Positions 27,231-37,902 of a stretch of 64,000 bases of DNA are shown here, piece by piece; the stretch's first letter is position 1, and every line of letters begins with the position of its first letter. The stretch comes from Flavisphingopyxis soli (GTDB lineage: Bacteria > Pseudomonadota > Alphaproteobacteria > Sphingomonadales > Sphingomonadaceae): contig NZ_VOPY01000001.1 in the NCBI RefSeq assembly GCF_007995095.1, forward strand, positions 149,001 to 213,000, read 5' to 3'. The notes under the pieces are model-generated. The model saw nothing but the letters and a program-made list of their open reading frames with translations, searched no databases and had not been told where the DNA came from. Made by a program: the position numbers and the translations under genes.

Positions 27231-28136
27231 ATGGTGAAGCCCAACGACAACCCGGCGGCGGTGAGTCTGCGTTTTTTTACGCCATGCGAAGTGCTGCGTC
27301 CTTATCTGACGACCATCTATCGCCTGACCACTATCGCACCGATTGCCGATCCGGTCGCCGACCTGCTCCACCCCGAATGGGCGAACGTCCGGTTCGTTAC
27401 GGGCGATCCGGCGATTGCGGCGATCGGGGGCGAGCCGCGTCGCACGATGCCGCGCGCAATCATGGCCGGACCGAGCAGCCGCGCGACCTATTTCGCCTGC
27501 GGGACAATGCGCGCATGGGGCGTGGGTCTATTGCCGACCGGCTGGCAGCGTTTCGTCGCCACCCCCGCCGATGCCTACGCCGATCGACTGATCAACCTTG
27601 TCGAGGTGACAGCGCTGCGCCCGCTGGCACGGATAGCCGAAGCGATCGGCGATGACACCGACTCCGAGGAGGTCACCCTTACGCGAATCGAAGGGCAGCT
27701 GCTCGCCTTGCTTGCTGATGCACCTCGCGAGGACCCCCTCGTATGGCGGGCCCATGCGGCGCTCGTCGACGACAGTGTCGCCAGCGTCGCCGAATGGGGG
27801 GCGCGCATCGGCGTGTCGCCGCGCACGCTCGAACGGATCAGCACCCGTGCTTTCGGTTTTGCCCCAAAGCTGCTGCTGCGCCGCCAGCGTTTCCTGCGAT
27901 CGCTGGCTCGCTTCATGCTCAATCCGCAGATGCAATGGACGCACACGATAGATCACCGTTATTGCGACCAGCCCCAATTCGTGCGCGATTTTGCGCGCTT
28001 CATGGGGATGGGCGCACGCGAATATGCCGCCTTGCCTCACCCGATACTCGAAGCCGCGGCGCGCGCGAGAATGGCGCATGCGGGCGCCGCGATGCAGGGG
28101 TTGCACGCCCCCGTAGCGCCTAGTCGGTCCGCCTGA
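27231..28136 (+). CDS. AraC-family transcriptional regulator
   Basis: 301 residues. The N-terminal domain (about 1-170) is a degenerate sensor region with FFTPCEVLRPYLTTIYRL and TGWQRFVATPADAYADR. The C-terminal AraC double helix-turn-helix includes IGVSPRTLERISTRAFGFAP and HRYCDQPQFVRDFARFMGM. It probably binds DNA as a dimer on a small ligand. The ATG at 27231 has GGAAGGGG upstream. Its target is not evident; it is divergent from the SH3-domain gene. Confidence 0.88.
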   Translation: MVKPNDNPAAVSLRFFTPCEVLRPYLTTIYRLTTIAPIADPVADLLHPEWANVRFVTGDPAIAAIGGEPRRTMPRAIMAGPSSRATYFACGTMRAWGVGLLPTGWQRFVATPADAYADRLINLVEVTALRPLARIAEAIGDDTDSEEVTLTRIEGQLLALLADAPREDPLVWRAHAALVDDSVASVAEWGARIGVSPRTLERISTRAFGFAPKLLLRRQRFLRSLARFMLNPQMQWTHTIDHRYCDQPQFVRDFARFMGMGAREYAALPHPILEAAARARMAHAGAAMQGLHAPVAPSRSA

Positions 28137-28249
28137 GGATTGGTGCATCGGCGGTGCGTCGCGATCTTTGCCTTTGGCAAGCGTGCCTGATTCGATTAGG
28201 CAGCCGCCAATAAATGGCCGAATGACCGGCGTCGAGCGAGGACGATTTC

Positions 28250-29344
28250 GTGGATATCGAACAGGTGCAAGAATTGGCGCTCGCGCGGATCGCCGCGAGC
28301 GACGATCTCGCCGCGCTCGAAGCGGCGCGGATCGACTATCTCGGCAAGCAAGGCAGCATCTCGGCCCTGCTCAAGACGCTCGGCGCAATGACGCCCGAAC
28401 AGCGGCAGAGCGAAGGCCGCGCGATCCACGAGCTGCGCGAGGCGGTCTCGGCCGCACTCGCGTCGCGCAAGGCAGAGCTCGAAAACGCCGCGCTCGATGC
28501 GCAGCTGGCCGGCGAACGGCTCGACATGTCGCTGCCCGCGCCGCCGCGTCTTGAAGGGTCGATCCATCCGGTCAGCCAGGTCATGGACGAGCTCGCTGAG
28601 ATCTTCGCCGACCTCGGCTTCGCGGTCGCGACGGGTCCCGAGATCGAGGACGACTGGCACAATTTCACCGCGCTCAACATTCCCGAGACGCACCCCGCGC
28701 GCGCGATGCACGACACCTTCTATTTCGACCGCGCGGATGCGGGCGGGCACAAGATGCTGCTGCGCACGCACACATCGCCGGTGCAGATCCGCACTATGGT
28801 GGCGGACGGCGCGCCGGTGCGGATCATCGCGCCGGGACGGACCTATCGCAGCGACAGCGACGCGACGCACACGCCAATGTTCCACCAGGTCGAGGGGCTG
28901 GTGATCGATCGCGGCATCCATATGGGGCACCTCAAATGGACGCTCGAGACGTTCCTGAAAGCGTTCTTTGAAACCGACGACATCCACCTGCGGCTGCGCC
29001 CGAGCTATTTCCCCTTCACCGAACCGTCGGCCGAGGTCGATGTCTGGTACCGGCTCGAAAAGGGGCGGCGCGTGCTTGGCGGGTCGCCCGATGACGGGAA
29101 AGACGGCGGCTGGATGGAGCTGCTCGGCAGCGGCATGGTCCACCCCAAGGTTATCGCGGCGGCCGGGCTCGACCCGCAGGAATGGCAGGGCTTCGCCTTC
29201 GGTTGCGGGATCGATCGCCTCGCCATGCTCAAATACGGGATCGATGATTTGCGCGCCTTTTTCGACGGCGATTTGCGCTGGCTCAAACATTACGGTTTTT
29301 CCGCGCTCGATGTTCCGACGCTGAGCGGAGGCATTTCGGCATGA
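28250..29344 (+). CDS. pheS: Phenylalanyl-tRNA synthetase alpha subunit
   Basis: The 364-residue protein has the N-terminal coiled-coil region (about 1-90) and the class II catalytic core, with TRPAR-like [37 protein letters not shown]-like residues and [13 protein letters not shown]. It forms an alpha2-beta2 complex with PheT. The start is GTG at 28250, with GAGGA about nine bases upstream. Its stop overlaps the pheT ATG by four bases. Confidence 0.97.
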   Translation: MDIEQVQELALARIAASDDLAALEAARIDYLGKQGSISALLKTLGAMTPEQRQSEGRAIHELREAVSAALASRKAELENAALDAQLAGERLDMSLPAPPRLEGSIHPVSQVMDELAEIFADLGFAVATGPEIEDDWHNFTALNIPETHPARAMHDTFYFDRADAGGHKMLLRTHTSPVQIRTMVADGAPVRIIAPGRTYRSDSDATHTPMFHQVEGLVIDRGIHMGHLKWTLETFLKAFFETDDIHLRLRPSYFPFTEPSAEVDVWYRLEKGRRVLGGSPDDGKDGGWMELLGSGMVHPKVIAAAGLDPQEWQGFAFGCGIDRLAMLKYGIDDLRAFFDGDLRWLKHYGFSALDVPTLSGGISA

Positions 29345-31806
29345 AGTTCACTTATGGCTGGTTGGGAGAGCATCTGGATACCGATCTGGATGCAGCGGGC
29401 ATTGCGGCACGTTTGACCGCGATCGGGCTCGAGGTCGAAGGCGTTGAAAATGCTGGCGAAAAGCTGGCCGATTTTCGCGTTGCCGAAGTCGTCGAGGCGG
29501 GGCCGCATCCGAATGCCGATAAATTACAATTGCTTAGCGTCGATGCGGGTCCCGACATAAACGGGGGCAAACGCTGGCAAGTCGTGTGCGGCGCGCCCAA
29601 TGCGCGCGCCGGGATGAAGGGCGTGTTCGCGCCGCCGGGGACCTATGTCCCGGGCGCCGGCTTCACGCTCAAGCCCGCCAAGATCCGCGATGTCGAAAGC
29701 TTCGGCATGATGTGTTCGACGCGCGAGCTCGAACTCGGCGAAGAGCATGACGGCATCATCGAACTGCCCGCCGACGCGCCGGTCGGCACGGCGTTTCCCG
29801 ATTATGCGGGTCTCAACGATCCGGTGTTCGACGTGTCGATCACGCCCAACCGACAGGACTGCATGGGCGTACGCGGCATCGCGCGCGACCTCGCTGCAGC
29901 AGGTGCGGGCAAGCTGAAATCGCTCGCCGAAGCCTACGCCCCCGCCGGGCTGCGCGCGCCGGCCGATGGGGCGGCGGGCGAGATCGCGCCGATCGACGGT
30001 AGCGGCCCCGGTCCCGATGTCCGCACCGACGATCCCGAAGGCTGCCCCGCATTCTATGCGCGCAGCGTTTCAGGCGTGACCAATAAAGAAGCCCCCGAAT
30101 GGATGCGCCGCCGCCTCGTCGCGATCGGCCAGAAACCGATCAGTGCGCTCGTCGACATCACCAATTTCATCATGATCGACCTCGGCCGACCCCTGCACGT
30201 CTATGACGCGGCCAAATTGTCGGGCGGGCTCGTCGCGCGCAAGGCGAAGCCGGGCGAAGAGGTGCTCGCGCTCAACGGCAAGAGCTACACGCTCGACGCG
30301 CGCATGACGGTGATCGCGGACGCATCCCATGTCCACGACATTGGCGGGATCATGGGCGGCGAGGATTCGGGCGTGTCGGAGAGCACCACCGACGTCGTCA
30401 TCGAATGCGCCTATTTCACGCCCGAGAGCATCGCGGTGACCGGCCAGGCGCTCGGCTTGACGAGCGACGCGCGCCAGCGCTTCGAGCGCGGCGTCGATCC
30501 GGCGTTCCTCGACGATGGCCTGACGATCGCGACGCAGCTCGTCATGGCGATCTGCGGCGGCAGCGCGAGCGAGGCGACGCGTGCCGGATCGCCGCCGAAC
30601 GCGACCCGCACGATCGCCTTCGATCCCGCGCACACGCTGTCGCTGGCAGGCATCGACGTCCCTGCGGCGCGCCAGGCGGATATCTTGCGCTCGCTGGGAT
30701 TTGCGGCCGAAGGCACGGATATCCTGACCGTATCGGTGCCGTCATGGCGGCGTGACGTCAGCGGGTCGGCCGACCTCGTCGAAGAGGTCGTACGGATCGT
30801 CGGGCTCGATGCAGTGCCGTCGACGCCGCTGCCACGGATGCCCGGCGTGGCAAAGCCGACCGCGACCAAGATGCAGTTGCTCGAGCGCAAGGCGCGCCGC
30901 GCGGCGGCAGCCTTTGGCCTCGACGAGGCAGTCAACTGGAGCTTTATTTCCGAGGCCGAGGCCGCGCCCTTCGGTGGCGGTGACTGGATATTGGCGAACC
31001 CGATCTCCGAAGAGATGAAGGTGATGCGGCCCTCGTTGCTGCCCGGGCTGCTCGCCGCCGCGCAGCGCAACGGCGCGCGCGGTGCCGACAGCGTGCGATC
31101 GTTCGAAGTCGGACGGCGCTATTTCGTCGGCAAGGACAATGCGAGCGACGAGCGGCTGACGCTCGGCCTGCTTCTCGCGGGCGAGCGGGGCCCGCGCGAC
31201 TGGCAGGCGGGCAAGGCGGGCGCACCATCGCCCTATGACGCCAAGGCCGCGGTCGAGGCGATCCTCGCGGCGGTCGGCGCGCCCGTCGCCAATTTGCAGG
31301 TGATGCCGGTCGACGGCGAAGGCGGCAGCGCGATCTGGCATCCCGGCCAGTCGGCGACGCTGCGTTTGGGACCCAAGACCGTGCTCGCCGAGTTCGGCAG
31401 CCTGCATCCACGATTGGTCAAGGCGTTCGGCCTGACGGGCGGTGTTGTCGCCGCGCAGATATTCCTCGACGCGATCCCGCAGGGCCGCGCGAGCACGCCG
31501 ATGCGCGCAGCCTACGCCCCGCCCGCGCTGCAAGTCGTGCGGCGCGACTTCGCCTTCCTGGTCGATGACAATGTGGCGGCATCGGACCTCGTCCGCGCGG
31601 TGCGCGGCGCCGACAAGGTCCATATCGTCGATGCCCGCCTGTTCGACCGCTTTGCCGGCGACGGCGTCCCCGACGACAAGGTCAGCCTGGCGGTCGAGGT
31701 CACGCTGCAACCCGGCGACAAGAGCTTCACCGACGACGAGATCAAGGCGATTTCGGACAAGGTGGTTGCGGCTGCGGGGAAACAGGGCGCGGAATTGCGC
31801 GGATAG
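29341..31806 (+). CDS. pheT: Phenylalanyl-tRNA synthetase beta subunit
   Basis: An 821-residue beta chain. An EMAP-like tRNA-binding domain (about 40-150, with [19 protein letters not shown]) precedes B3/B4 editing and B5 domains, and the catalytic-like core has [20 protein letters not shown]. The C-terminal FDX-ACB anticodon-binding domain contains [13 protein letters not shown] and ends in KQGAELRG. It clears mischarged Tyr and supports PheS. The length is normal. A REP pair follows the stop. Confidence 0.97.
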   Translation: MKFTYGWLGEHLDTDLDAAGIAARLTAIGLEVEGVENAGEKLADFRVAEVVEAGPHPNADKLQLLSVDAGPDINGGKRWQVVCGAPNARAGMKGVFAPPGTYVPGAGFTLKPAKIRDVESFGMMCSTRELELGEEHDGIIELPADAPVGTAFPDYAGLNDPVFDVSITPNRQDCMGVRGIARDLAAAGAGKLKSLAEAYAPAGLRAPADGAAGEIAPIDGSGPGPDVRTDDPEGCPAFYARSVSGVTNKEAPEWMRRRLVAIGQKPISALVDITNFIMIDLGRPLHVYDAAKLSGGLVARKAKPGEEVLALNGKSYTLDARMTVIADASHVHDIGGIMGGEDSGVSESTTDVVIECAYFTPESIAVTGQALGLTSDARQRFERGVDPAFLDDGLTIATQLVMAICGGSASEATRAGSPPNATRTIAFDPAHTLSLAGIDVPAARQADILRSLGFAAEGTDILTVSVPSWRRDVSGSADLVEEVVRIVGLDAVPSTPLPRMPGVAKPTATKMQLLERKARRAAAAFGLDEAVNWSFISEAEAAPFGGGDWILANPISEEMKVMRPSLLPGLLAAAQRNGARGADSVRSFEVGRRYFVGKDNASDERLTLGLLLAGERGPRDWQAGKAGAPSPYDAKAAVEAILAAVGAPVANLQVMPVDGEGGSAIWHPGQSATLRLGPKTVLAEFGSLHPRLVKAFGLTGGVVAAQIFLDAIPQGRASTPMRAAYAPPALQVVRRDFAFLVDDNVAASDLVRAVRGADKVHIVDARLFDRFAGDGVPDDKVSLAVEVTLQPGDKSFTDDEIKAISDKVVAAAGKQGAELRG

Positions 31807-31815
31807 ACCAACACT

Positions 31816-31901
31816 GTCATCCCCGCGAAGGCGGGGATCCAGTTCAATCGTGGACATATGGCGAAGGCTCGGATCTGGATTCCCGCCTTCGCGGGAATGA
31901 C
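31816..31901. repeat. Inverted pair of REP elements between pheT and prfC
   Basis: GTCATCCCCGCGAAGGCGGG (from 31816, continuing GATCCAG) and CCCGCCTTCGCGGGAATGAC (31882-31901, preceded by CTGGATT) are inverted copies of a common proteobacterial REP. They are about 30 bases apart, and each copy is itself palindromic (CCCGCgaagGCGGG). The second copy ends two bases before the prfC ATG. Confidence 0.85.
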
Positions 31902-31903
31902 AA

Positions 31904-33490
<1,587 letters not shown>

Positions 33491-33645
33491 TCGCCCTCTC
33501 CCCTTCGAGGGGGGAGGCAGCGAAGCTTAGCCGCTTGCGGCGTTAGCGTAGTGGAGAGGGGCGCGTCCGGGGCAGCCCCTCTCCGCTGCGACTAGTTCGC
33601 TTCGCTCACAAGTCTCGCTGCCTCTCCCCTTAAGGGGAGAGGGAT
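33491..33645. repeat. Large palindromic intergenic repeat between prfC and plsC
   Basis: CCCTCTCCCCTTCGAGGGGG followed by GAGGCAGCGAAGCTT at the left (33494-33528) is mirrored by CTCGCTGCCTCTCCCC and AAGGGGAGAGGG at the right (33614-33643). The middle contains GGAGAGGGG...CCCCTCTCC. The whole 150 bases can fold into one imperfect cruciform. It lies between convergent genes, as REP-like elements often do. Confidence 0.75.
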
Positions 33646-34344
33646 TCAGGTGTTGAGCGCGTTCATCGCTTTATGGACCTGTGCTTCGACGGCGTCGCGC
33701 GGGAGGCCGGGCGGGATCGCTTCGGCGACGCGGAAGGTGATGATGCCGGGGCGCTTGATGAACGATCCGCGCGGGCTCAATCGCCCGCTGTCGAGCGCGA
33801 CGGGCACGACGGGCACGCCGAGCATCTTGTACAATCCGGCAAAGCCCGCGCGCAGCGGCGGCGATTGGCCGTGCGGCACGCGCGTTCCTTCGGCGAACAG
33901 GCAGATCGGGCGGCCCTGCGCGATCGCCGCCTTGGCCGCGACGAGCATCGCGCGCAGCGCCTTGGCGCCGGCATCGCGCTCGACCGGGATCAGCCCGTAG
34001 TCGCGCGCCACCCGGCCCCAGAAGGGCAGGTCGAGCAGCTCGCGCTTGGTCATCACCGCGGGGCGGGTGAAGAGGCGCGGCAGTTCGATCGTTTCGAACA
34101 TCGATTCATGCTTGAAGACATAGAGCACCGGCGCATTGGGCAGCGCGCCCTCGATCACCAGACGCTGCCCGAGCAGCCAGCGGCAGCACCAATGGTGCCA
34201 GCGCGCCCAAACGCGCGTGATCGGCCCGATGGTCGACGCGACGATCGGAAAGGCGAAGAACGCGGCGAGGACGATGAACACCGAGCCACCGTAAAAGGCG
34301 ATCGCGAACAGTGTCGATCGCAGCACGGCGATCACCGTGCTCAC
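33646..34344 (-). CDS. plsC: 1-acyl-sn-glycerol-3-phosphate acyltransferase
   Basis: 232 residues of the PlsC family. An N-terminal hydrophobic helix (about 3-40) is followed by the catalytic HXXXX(D/E) motif, here KHESMFE, in which Glu replaces the usual Asp as in some proteobacterial homologues. LPFWGRVARDYGLIPVERD and the FAEGTRVPHG motif follow. It adds the second acyl chain to form phosphatidic acid. I place the start at GTG 34344, whose GTGA overlaps the stop of the ydcF-like gene; a longer ATG start would add 18 Pro/Arg-rich residues. Confidence 0.9.
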   Translation of the reverse strand: MSTVIAVLRSTLFAIAFYGGSVFIVLAAFFAFPIVASTIGPITRVWARWHHWCCRWLLGQRLVIEGALPNAPVLYVFKHESMFETIELPRLFTRPAVMTKRELLDLPFWGRVARDYGLIPVERDAGAKALRAMLVAAKAAIAQGRPICLFAEGTRVPHGQSPPLRAGFAGLYKMLGVPVVPVALDSGRLSPRGSFIKRPGIITFRVAEAIPPGLPRDAVEAQVHKAMNALNT

Positions 34345-34871
34345 AGGCCGAGCACCGCGCCGAGGCGGCGCAGGACGTATTTGTTGTATTCTTTCCACAA
34401 GGTCGCGAGGCTCGGCGTGCTGCGCACCCCGTCGTCGTAGATCCTGACGTCGGCGGGCAGGACGCGCTCGAGCTCGTAGCGCGCGCGGCGCATGTGCCAG
34501 TCGGCGGTGACGAGGCGGATCGACTTGTATTTGCGCCGGACCAGCCAGCGCGACACTTCGAGCGCGTTCGAGCGCGTGTCGCTGGCATCGAAGCCGAGCG
34601 AGACGCAGCAGTCGAACACCGCGACGGGCCGGTTATACTCGGCCGCCAGCTCCGACGGCTTGACGTCACGATTGACCCCGGTGATCAACATGCGGCGCGC
34701 ATCGCCCGCCTCAAGCCGTTCAAGACCCGTCTCAATGCGCCCTGGTCCGCCGGTCGGGACGATGATCGCGTCGGTCTTCATCGGGCCGAGCGGGCGCGGC
34801 AGCGTGACCGCGAACGCGGCGAAGCCGAGCAGCCAGACGATGACGACGAGGGAGATGGCTCTACGAATCAT
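34341..34871 (-). CDS. YdcF/DUF218 family membrane protein
   Basis: 176 residues. One N-terminal membrane helix (about 3-22) precedes a DUF218 Rossmann-like domain with KTDAIIVPTGGPGRIETGLE, ADWHMRRARYELER and conserved acidic residues. The function is unknown; related SanA/ElyC proteins affect envelope integrity. It is the third gene of ftsE-ftsX-ydcF-plsC, 22 bases after ftsX and overlapping plsC, which fits an envelope role. Confidence 0.87.
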   Translation of the reverse strand: MIRRAISLVVIVWLLGFAAFAVTLPRPLGPMKTDAIIVPTGGPGRIETGLERLEAGDARRMLITGVNRDVKPSELAAEYNRPVAVFDCCVSLGFDASDTRSNALEVSRWLVRRKYKSIRLVTADWHMRRARYELERVLPADVRIYDDGVRSTPSLATLWKEYNKYVLRRLGAVLGL

Positions 34872-34893
34872 GGGGCAGCCTTATCGCCTAACG

Positions 34894-35817
34894 TCACAGA
34901 ATGCGATGGAGCGCGCGGGTGATCGTCAGCCGCGCGGTCCAGGTCGCGATGGCAACGCCGGCAATAGGCAGCGCGAGCAGCGCGACATAGTCCCAGACGA
35001 AGCCGCGCGACGCGCTGCCGCCCGACAGCAATCCTGCGGCGACGTCGCGGAACTGCCAGCCGACGGTCATGATGACGATGAACGCGGCGAGGAAGCCGAC
35101 GGTGCAACCAAAGGTCGCATCCATCGCGATGCGGCGCTGGAACAGGCGCGCGATCTGCCGGTCGGTCGAACCGATCAGGTGGAGGATCTCGATCGTCGCA
35201 TAATGCGTGTTGAGCGCGCCGCGCGTCGCCAGCGTCACCGTCGCCACGGTCGCGACAATCATCATCGCGATCAATGCCGCGGCGAGCCAGGCGAGCGAGC
35301 GGATCAGGCGCGACACCGCGCCGAGCCAGGCGGCGTGCGGTTCGACCCCGGCATCGGGCGCGATTCGCGTCACCGCCGCACGCAGCCGGTCGAGGCCGCC
35401 GGGATCGTCGGCGACGAGATCGACATCGATCAGCGCGGGGATCGGCAGGTCGGCGGCCATGCCGGCATCGCCCAGCCAGTCGCGCAGCATCGTCTTGAGC
35501 TCGGCCTCGTCGACCGTCGTGACGCGTTCGACATAAAGCTGGCCGTCGAGCGCAGCGCGAATGTCGCGAACCTTTTGCGCGCGCGTCGCCGGATTGGGGT
35601 CGGCGATCTGGATCGTCACGCGCCCGGCAAGATCATGCCCGACGTCACCCGCCGCGCGGAACAGCGCGAGCCCCGTCGCCGCCGACAGCAAGGTCAGGAA
35701 CAGCATGATCGCGATGACCCACGGCATCGGACCCGACAGCCGCCCCTCGGGCAGCAGCGCGCGTTCGTGCGCCGGGGCGCGCGCGGGGACCAGCTGGCGC
35801 AATATCTGCCGCGCCAT
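34894..35817 (-). CDS. ftsX: Cell division protein FtsX
   Basis: 307 residues with four membrane helices, at about 30-50, 190-215, 240-270 and 280-300, and a periplasmic loop (about 55-180). The conserved FtsX core is around HYATIEILHLIGSTDRQIAR. With FtsE it forms an ABC-like complex that controls septal cell-wall hydrolases. It starts three bases after ftsE ends. The N-terminus is short and Arg-rich (ILRQLVPARAPAHERALLPE). Confidence 0.93.
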   Translation of the reverse strand: MARQILRQLVPARAPAHERALLPEGRLSGPMPWVIAIMLFLTLLSAATGLALFRAAGDVGHDLAGRVTIQIADPNPATRAQKVRDIRAALDGQLYVERVTTVDEAELKTMLRDWLGDAGMAADLPIPALIDVDLVADDPGGLDRLRAAVTRIAPDAGVEPHAAWLGAVSRLIRSLAWLAAALIAMMIVATVATVTLATRGALNTHYATIEILHLIGSTDRQIARLFQRRIAMDATFGCTVGFLAAFIVIMTVGWQFRDVAAGLLSGGSASRGFVWDYVALLALPIAGVAIATWTARLTITRALHRIL

Positions 35818-35820
35818 CGC

Positions 35821-36540
35821 CTAGGGCCTCCGCTCGGCGGGCTTGGAGGTCGTTTTGCCGGGCGGGTATTTGAGCATCCCGACCGGATCGGCGATGCGCC
35901 CGCGATCGAGCCGCATCAGCTGGATGCCCGGCAGGCTGCTGAGCAAATGGGCGTCATGCGTCGCGATGACGATCGTCGTGCCGAGCTTGTTGAGCGCCTT
36001 GAACAGATGCATCAGCCGCGCCGCCATTTCAGGGTCGACGTTGCCGGTCGGTTCGTCGGCGACGAGCATTTCTGGCCGGCCGATCACCGCGCGCGCGATC
36101 GCGACACGCTGTTGCTCGCCGCCCGACAGCGTCGCGGGGCGTGCGCTGGCGCGATCGGCAAGCCCGACCCAGGCGAGCATTTCGGTCACCGCGGTCTCGA
36201 AATCCTCTTCGGCAACACCCGCGACGCGCAGCGGCAGCGCGATATTGTCGAACACCGAAAGATGCGGGACGAGGCGAAAATCCTGGAAGACGACGCCGAT
36301 GCGGCGGCGAAACCCGGGCAGCCGGTCGCGCTTCATCGTCACGACGTCCTCGCCGAACAGGCGGATCAGCCCGCGCGACGGCCGCATCGCAAGGTAGAGC
36401 AGCTTGAGCAATGACGTCTTGCCCGCACCCGAAGCGCCGGTCAGCATGTAGAAACCGCCGGGCTGGAGCGTGAACGACAGGTCGGACAGCGTCTCGCTGC
36501 CGGTGCCATAGCGCAGTCCGACATTCTCGAACCGGACCAT
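35821..36540 (-). CDS. ftsE: Cell division ATP-binding protein FtsE
   Basis: A 239-residue ABC ATPase. Walker A is GASGAGKTS, the signature is LSGGEQQRVAIARA, and Walker B is MLVADEPTGNVD, which also matches the LolD/FtsE class. The ATG at 36540 begins MVRFENVGLRYG, the family start; an upstream start would add 47 residues without homology. The C-terminal tail is unusually long and basic (PPGKTTSKPAERRP). It partners FtsX at the division site. Confidence 0.94.
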   Translation of the reverse strand: MVRFENVGLRYGTGSETLSDLSFTLQPGGFYMLTGASGAGKTSLLKLLYLAMRPSRGLIRLFGEDVVTMKRDRLPGFRRRIGVVFQDFRLVPHLSVFDNIALPLRVAGVAEEDFETAVTEMLAWVGLADRASARPATLSGGEQQRVAIARAVIGRPEMLVADEPTGNVDPEMAARLMHLFKALNKLGTTIVIATHDAHLLSSLPGIQLMRLDRGRIADPVGMLKYPPGKTTSKPAERRP

Positions 36541-36737
36541 GCCAGCCTGCGAAGCGTCGCTGTCATGCGGTCTGGCCACGTCGTCCCCGTATCCGTGGGG
36601 GTCGCAATTCGCCCCCGCTCCGCAGGCTTTGCCCCAGCCCGCGTAGGAAATAAAGCCGCATCGCCCAGCCGCTTGGCGCACGAAAAGGCAAGGCGACGCT
36701 TGCCACCGCGTGACAGGCGACTAAACCGGCGTTCGCG

Positions 36738-37457
36738 ATGATCCTTTCCTGTCCCTCCTGCCATACCCGCTATGTCGTTCCCGACAGCGCGATCGGTCCA
36801 CAAGGCCGCTCGGTCCGCTGCGCGTCGTGCAAGCACAGCTGGTTCCAGGCACCCGCCGATAGCGCATCGGCTCCCGCGCCAGCGTCCCAGCCGATGCCCG
36901 AGAGCGTCGCCGCCGCGTCGGCGACGATCCCCGAGCCGCCTCCGCCACCGCCACCTAGCGCGTCGGTCTCGATCCCGCGCGATCGCTTTGCCGAACCGCC
37001 GCCCGCCGGGCCGCCGTTTCGCGCGCGGCGCAATCCCGCCAGGCTGTGGACGCTCGCCGCGATCGCGTTCGCACTGACGCTGTCAGGGGTTGCTGGTGCG
37101 GTCTATGTCTGGGGCCTGCCCGGCTGGGTCGAGGCGCTTGGCGTCACGCCCGCGACCGCCGAGCCCGACCTGCTGATCGAGCTCGCCGAAAACCAGGATC
37201 ATCGCACGCTGGCCGACAACACGATCTATTTCGCGGCGAGCGGGACGATCGTCAATCCGACCGACCGCGAGCAGAAGGTGCCGCCGATGCTCGCCGAACT
37301 TCGCGATGCGCAGGGCCGGATTGTCTATAGCTGGACGATCCGCCCGCCGATCGCGGTGGTGCCGCCTGGCGAACGAGTCAATTTCAACGAAGCCAAGCTC
37401 GACATTCCGCGCGCGGCGACCAAGCTGACGGTCAGCTGGGCGCTCGACGGCGGCTGA
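36738..37457 (+). CDS. MJ0042-type zinc-finger protein with DUF3426-like domain
   Basis: 239 residues. A zinc ribbon sits at the very N-terminus ([17 protein letters not shown], then RCASCKHSW). A Pro-rich linker ([10 protein letters not shown]), one membrane helix (about 103-125) and a periplasmic beta domain (about 140-239, with [20 protein letters not shown]) follow. This architecture is common beside ftsE in alphaproteobacteria, always divergent. It is followed by a terminator and tRNA-Leu. The function is unknown; an envelope sensor is a guess. Confidence 0.88.
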   Translation: MILSCPSCHTRYVVPDSAIGPQGRSVRCASCKHSWFQAPADSASAPAPASQPMPESVAAASATIPEPPPPPPPSASVSIPRDRFAEPPPAGPPFRARRNPARLWTLAAIAFALTLSGVAGAVYVWGLPGWVEALGVTPATAEPDLLIELAENQDHRTLADNTIYFAASGTIVNPTDREQKVPPMLAELRDAQGRIVYSWTIRPPIAVVPPGERVNFNEAKLDIPRAATKLTVSWALDGG

Positions 37458-37572
37458 TCACCGCGCCCGCGGACCACGTAAAACCGCCACTCTGGCGACA
37501 ATCGACATCCGGCATACGCGACGCGCTTGCGCCTGCCAAAACGCTTTGCTAAGCGCGCTCGCCTACCGGATG

Positions 37573-37596
37573 CCGCGGCGCGCTGCCGCGGTTTTT
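37573..37596 (+). terminator. Rho-independent terminator after the zinc-finger gene
   Basis: CCGCGGC (37573-37579) and GCCGCGG (37585-37591) form a 7-bp stem with a 5-base loop, followed by TTTTT (37592-37596). It separates the zinc-finger gene from tRNA-Leu. Confidence 0.85.
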
Positions 37597-37607
37597 GTTC
37601 GAAATGT

Positions 37608-37694
37608 GCGGTCGTGGCGGAACTGGTAGACGCGCAACGTTGAGGTCGTTGTGGCCGAAAGGCCGTGGAAGTTCGAGTCTTCTCGACCGCACCA
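37608..37694 (+). tRNA. tRNA-Leu(GAG)
   Basis: 87 bases including an encoded CCA. The acceptor stem GCGGTCG pairs with CGACCGC. The D-arm has GGCGGAACTGGTAGACGC, the anticodon loop TTGAGGT carries GAG, and a long variable arm (TGGCCGAAAGGCCG) marks a class II tRNA. The T-arm GTTCGAGTC is slightly unusual at the loop. Its 3' end is partly duplicated downstream, so it was probably an integration target. Confidence 0.96.
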
Positions 37695-37703
37695 AACAGT
37701 CCT
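37675..37703 (+). repeat. Left copy of att-like direct repeat (tRNA-Leu 3' end)
   Basis: 29 bases from GAGTCTTCTC through CACCAAACAGTCCT, overlapping the tRNA T-arm, acceptor and CCA. The same 29 bases recur at 39596-39624 with two mismatches. This is the layout left by a tRNA-targeting integration event. Confidence 0.7.
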
Positions 37704-37902
37704 AACATACTGTTTTAATTGGTTTTATCTGGAATCTTCGCCTGAAACCGGCGGGGTTCCGGGCCATTCGCCGACGCCAATTTTTGGTTTGCAGTCTGGC
37801 GCAGTCTCTGATGGGCCGAGATTTTCGATCTTTGCCTGATCAGTCTCAAGGCTAAGAATTCTGACTGCAATCACGATTTGCAGGCTGGTCGTGATTTCAG
37901 GA

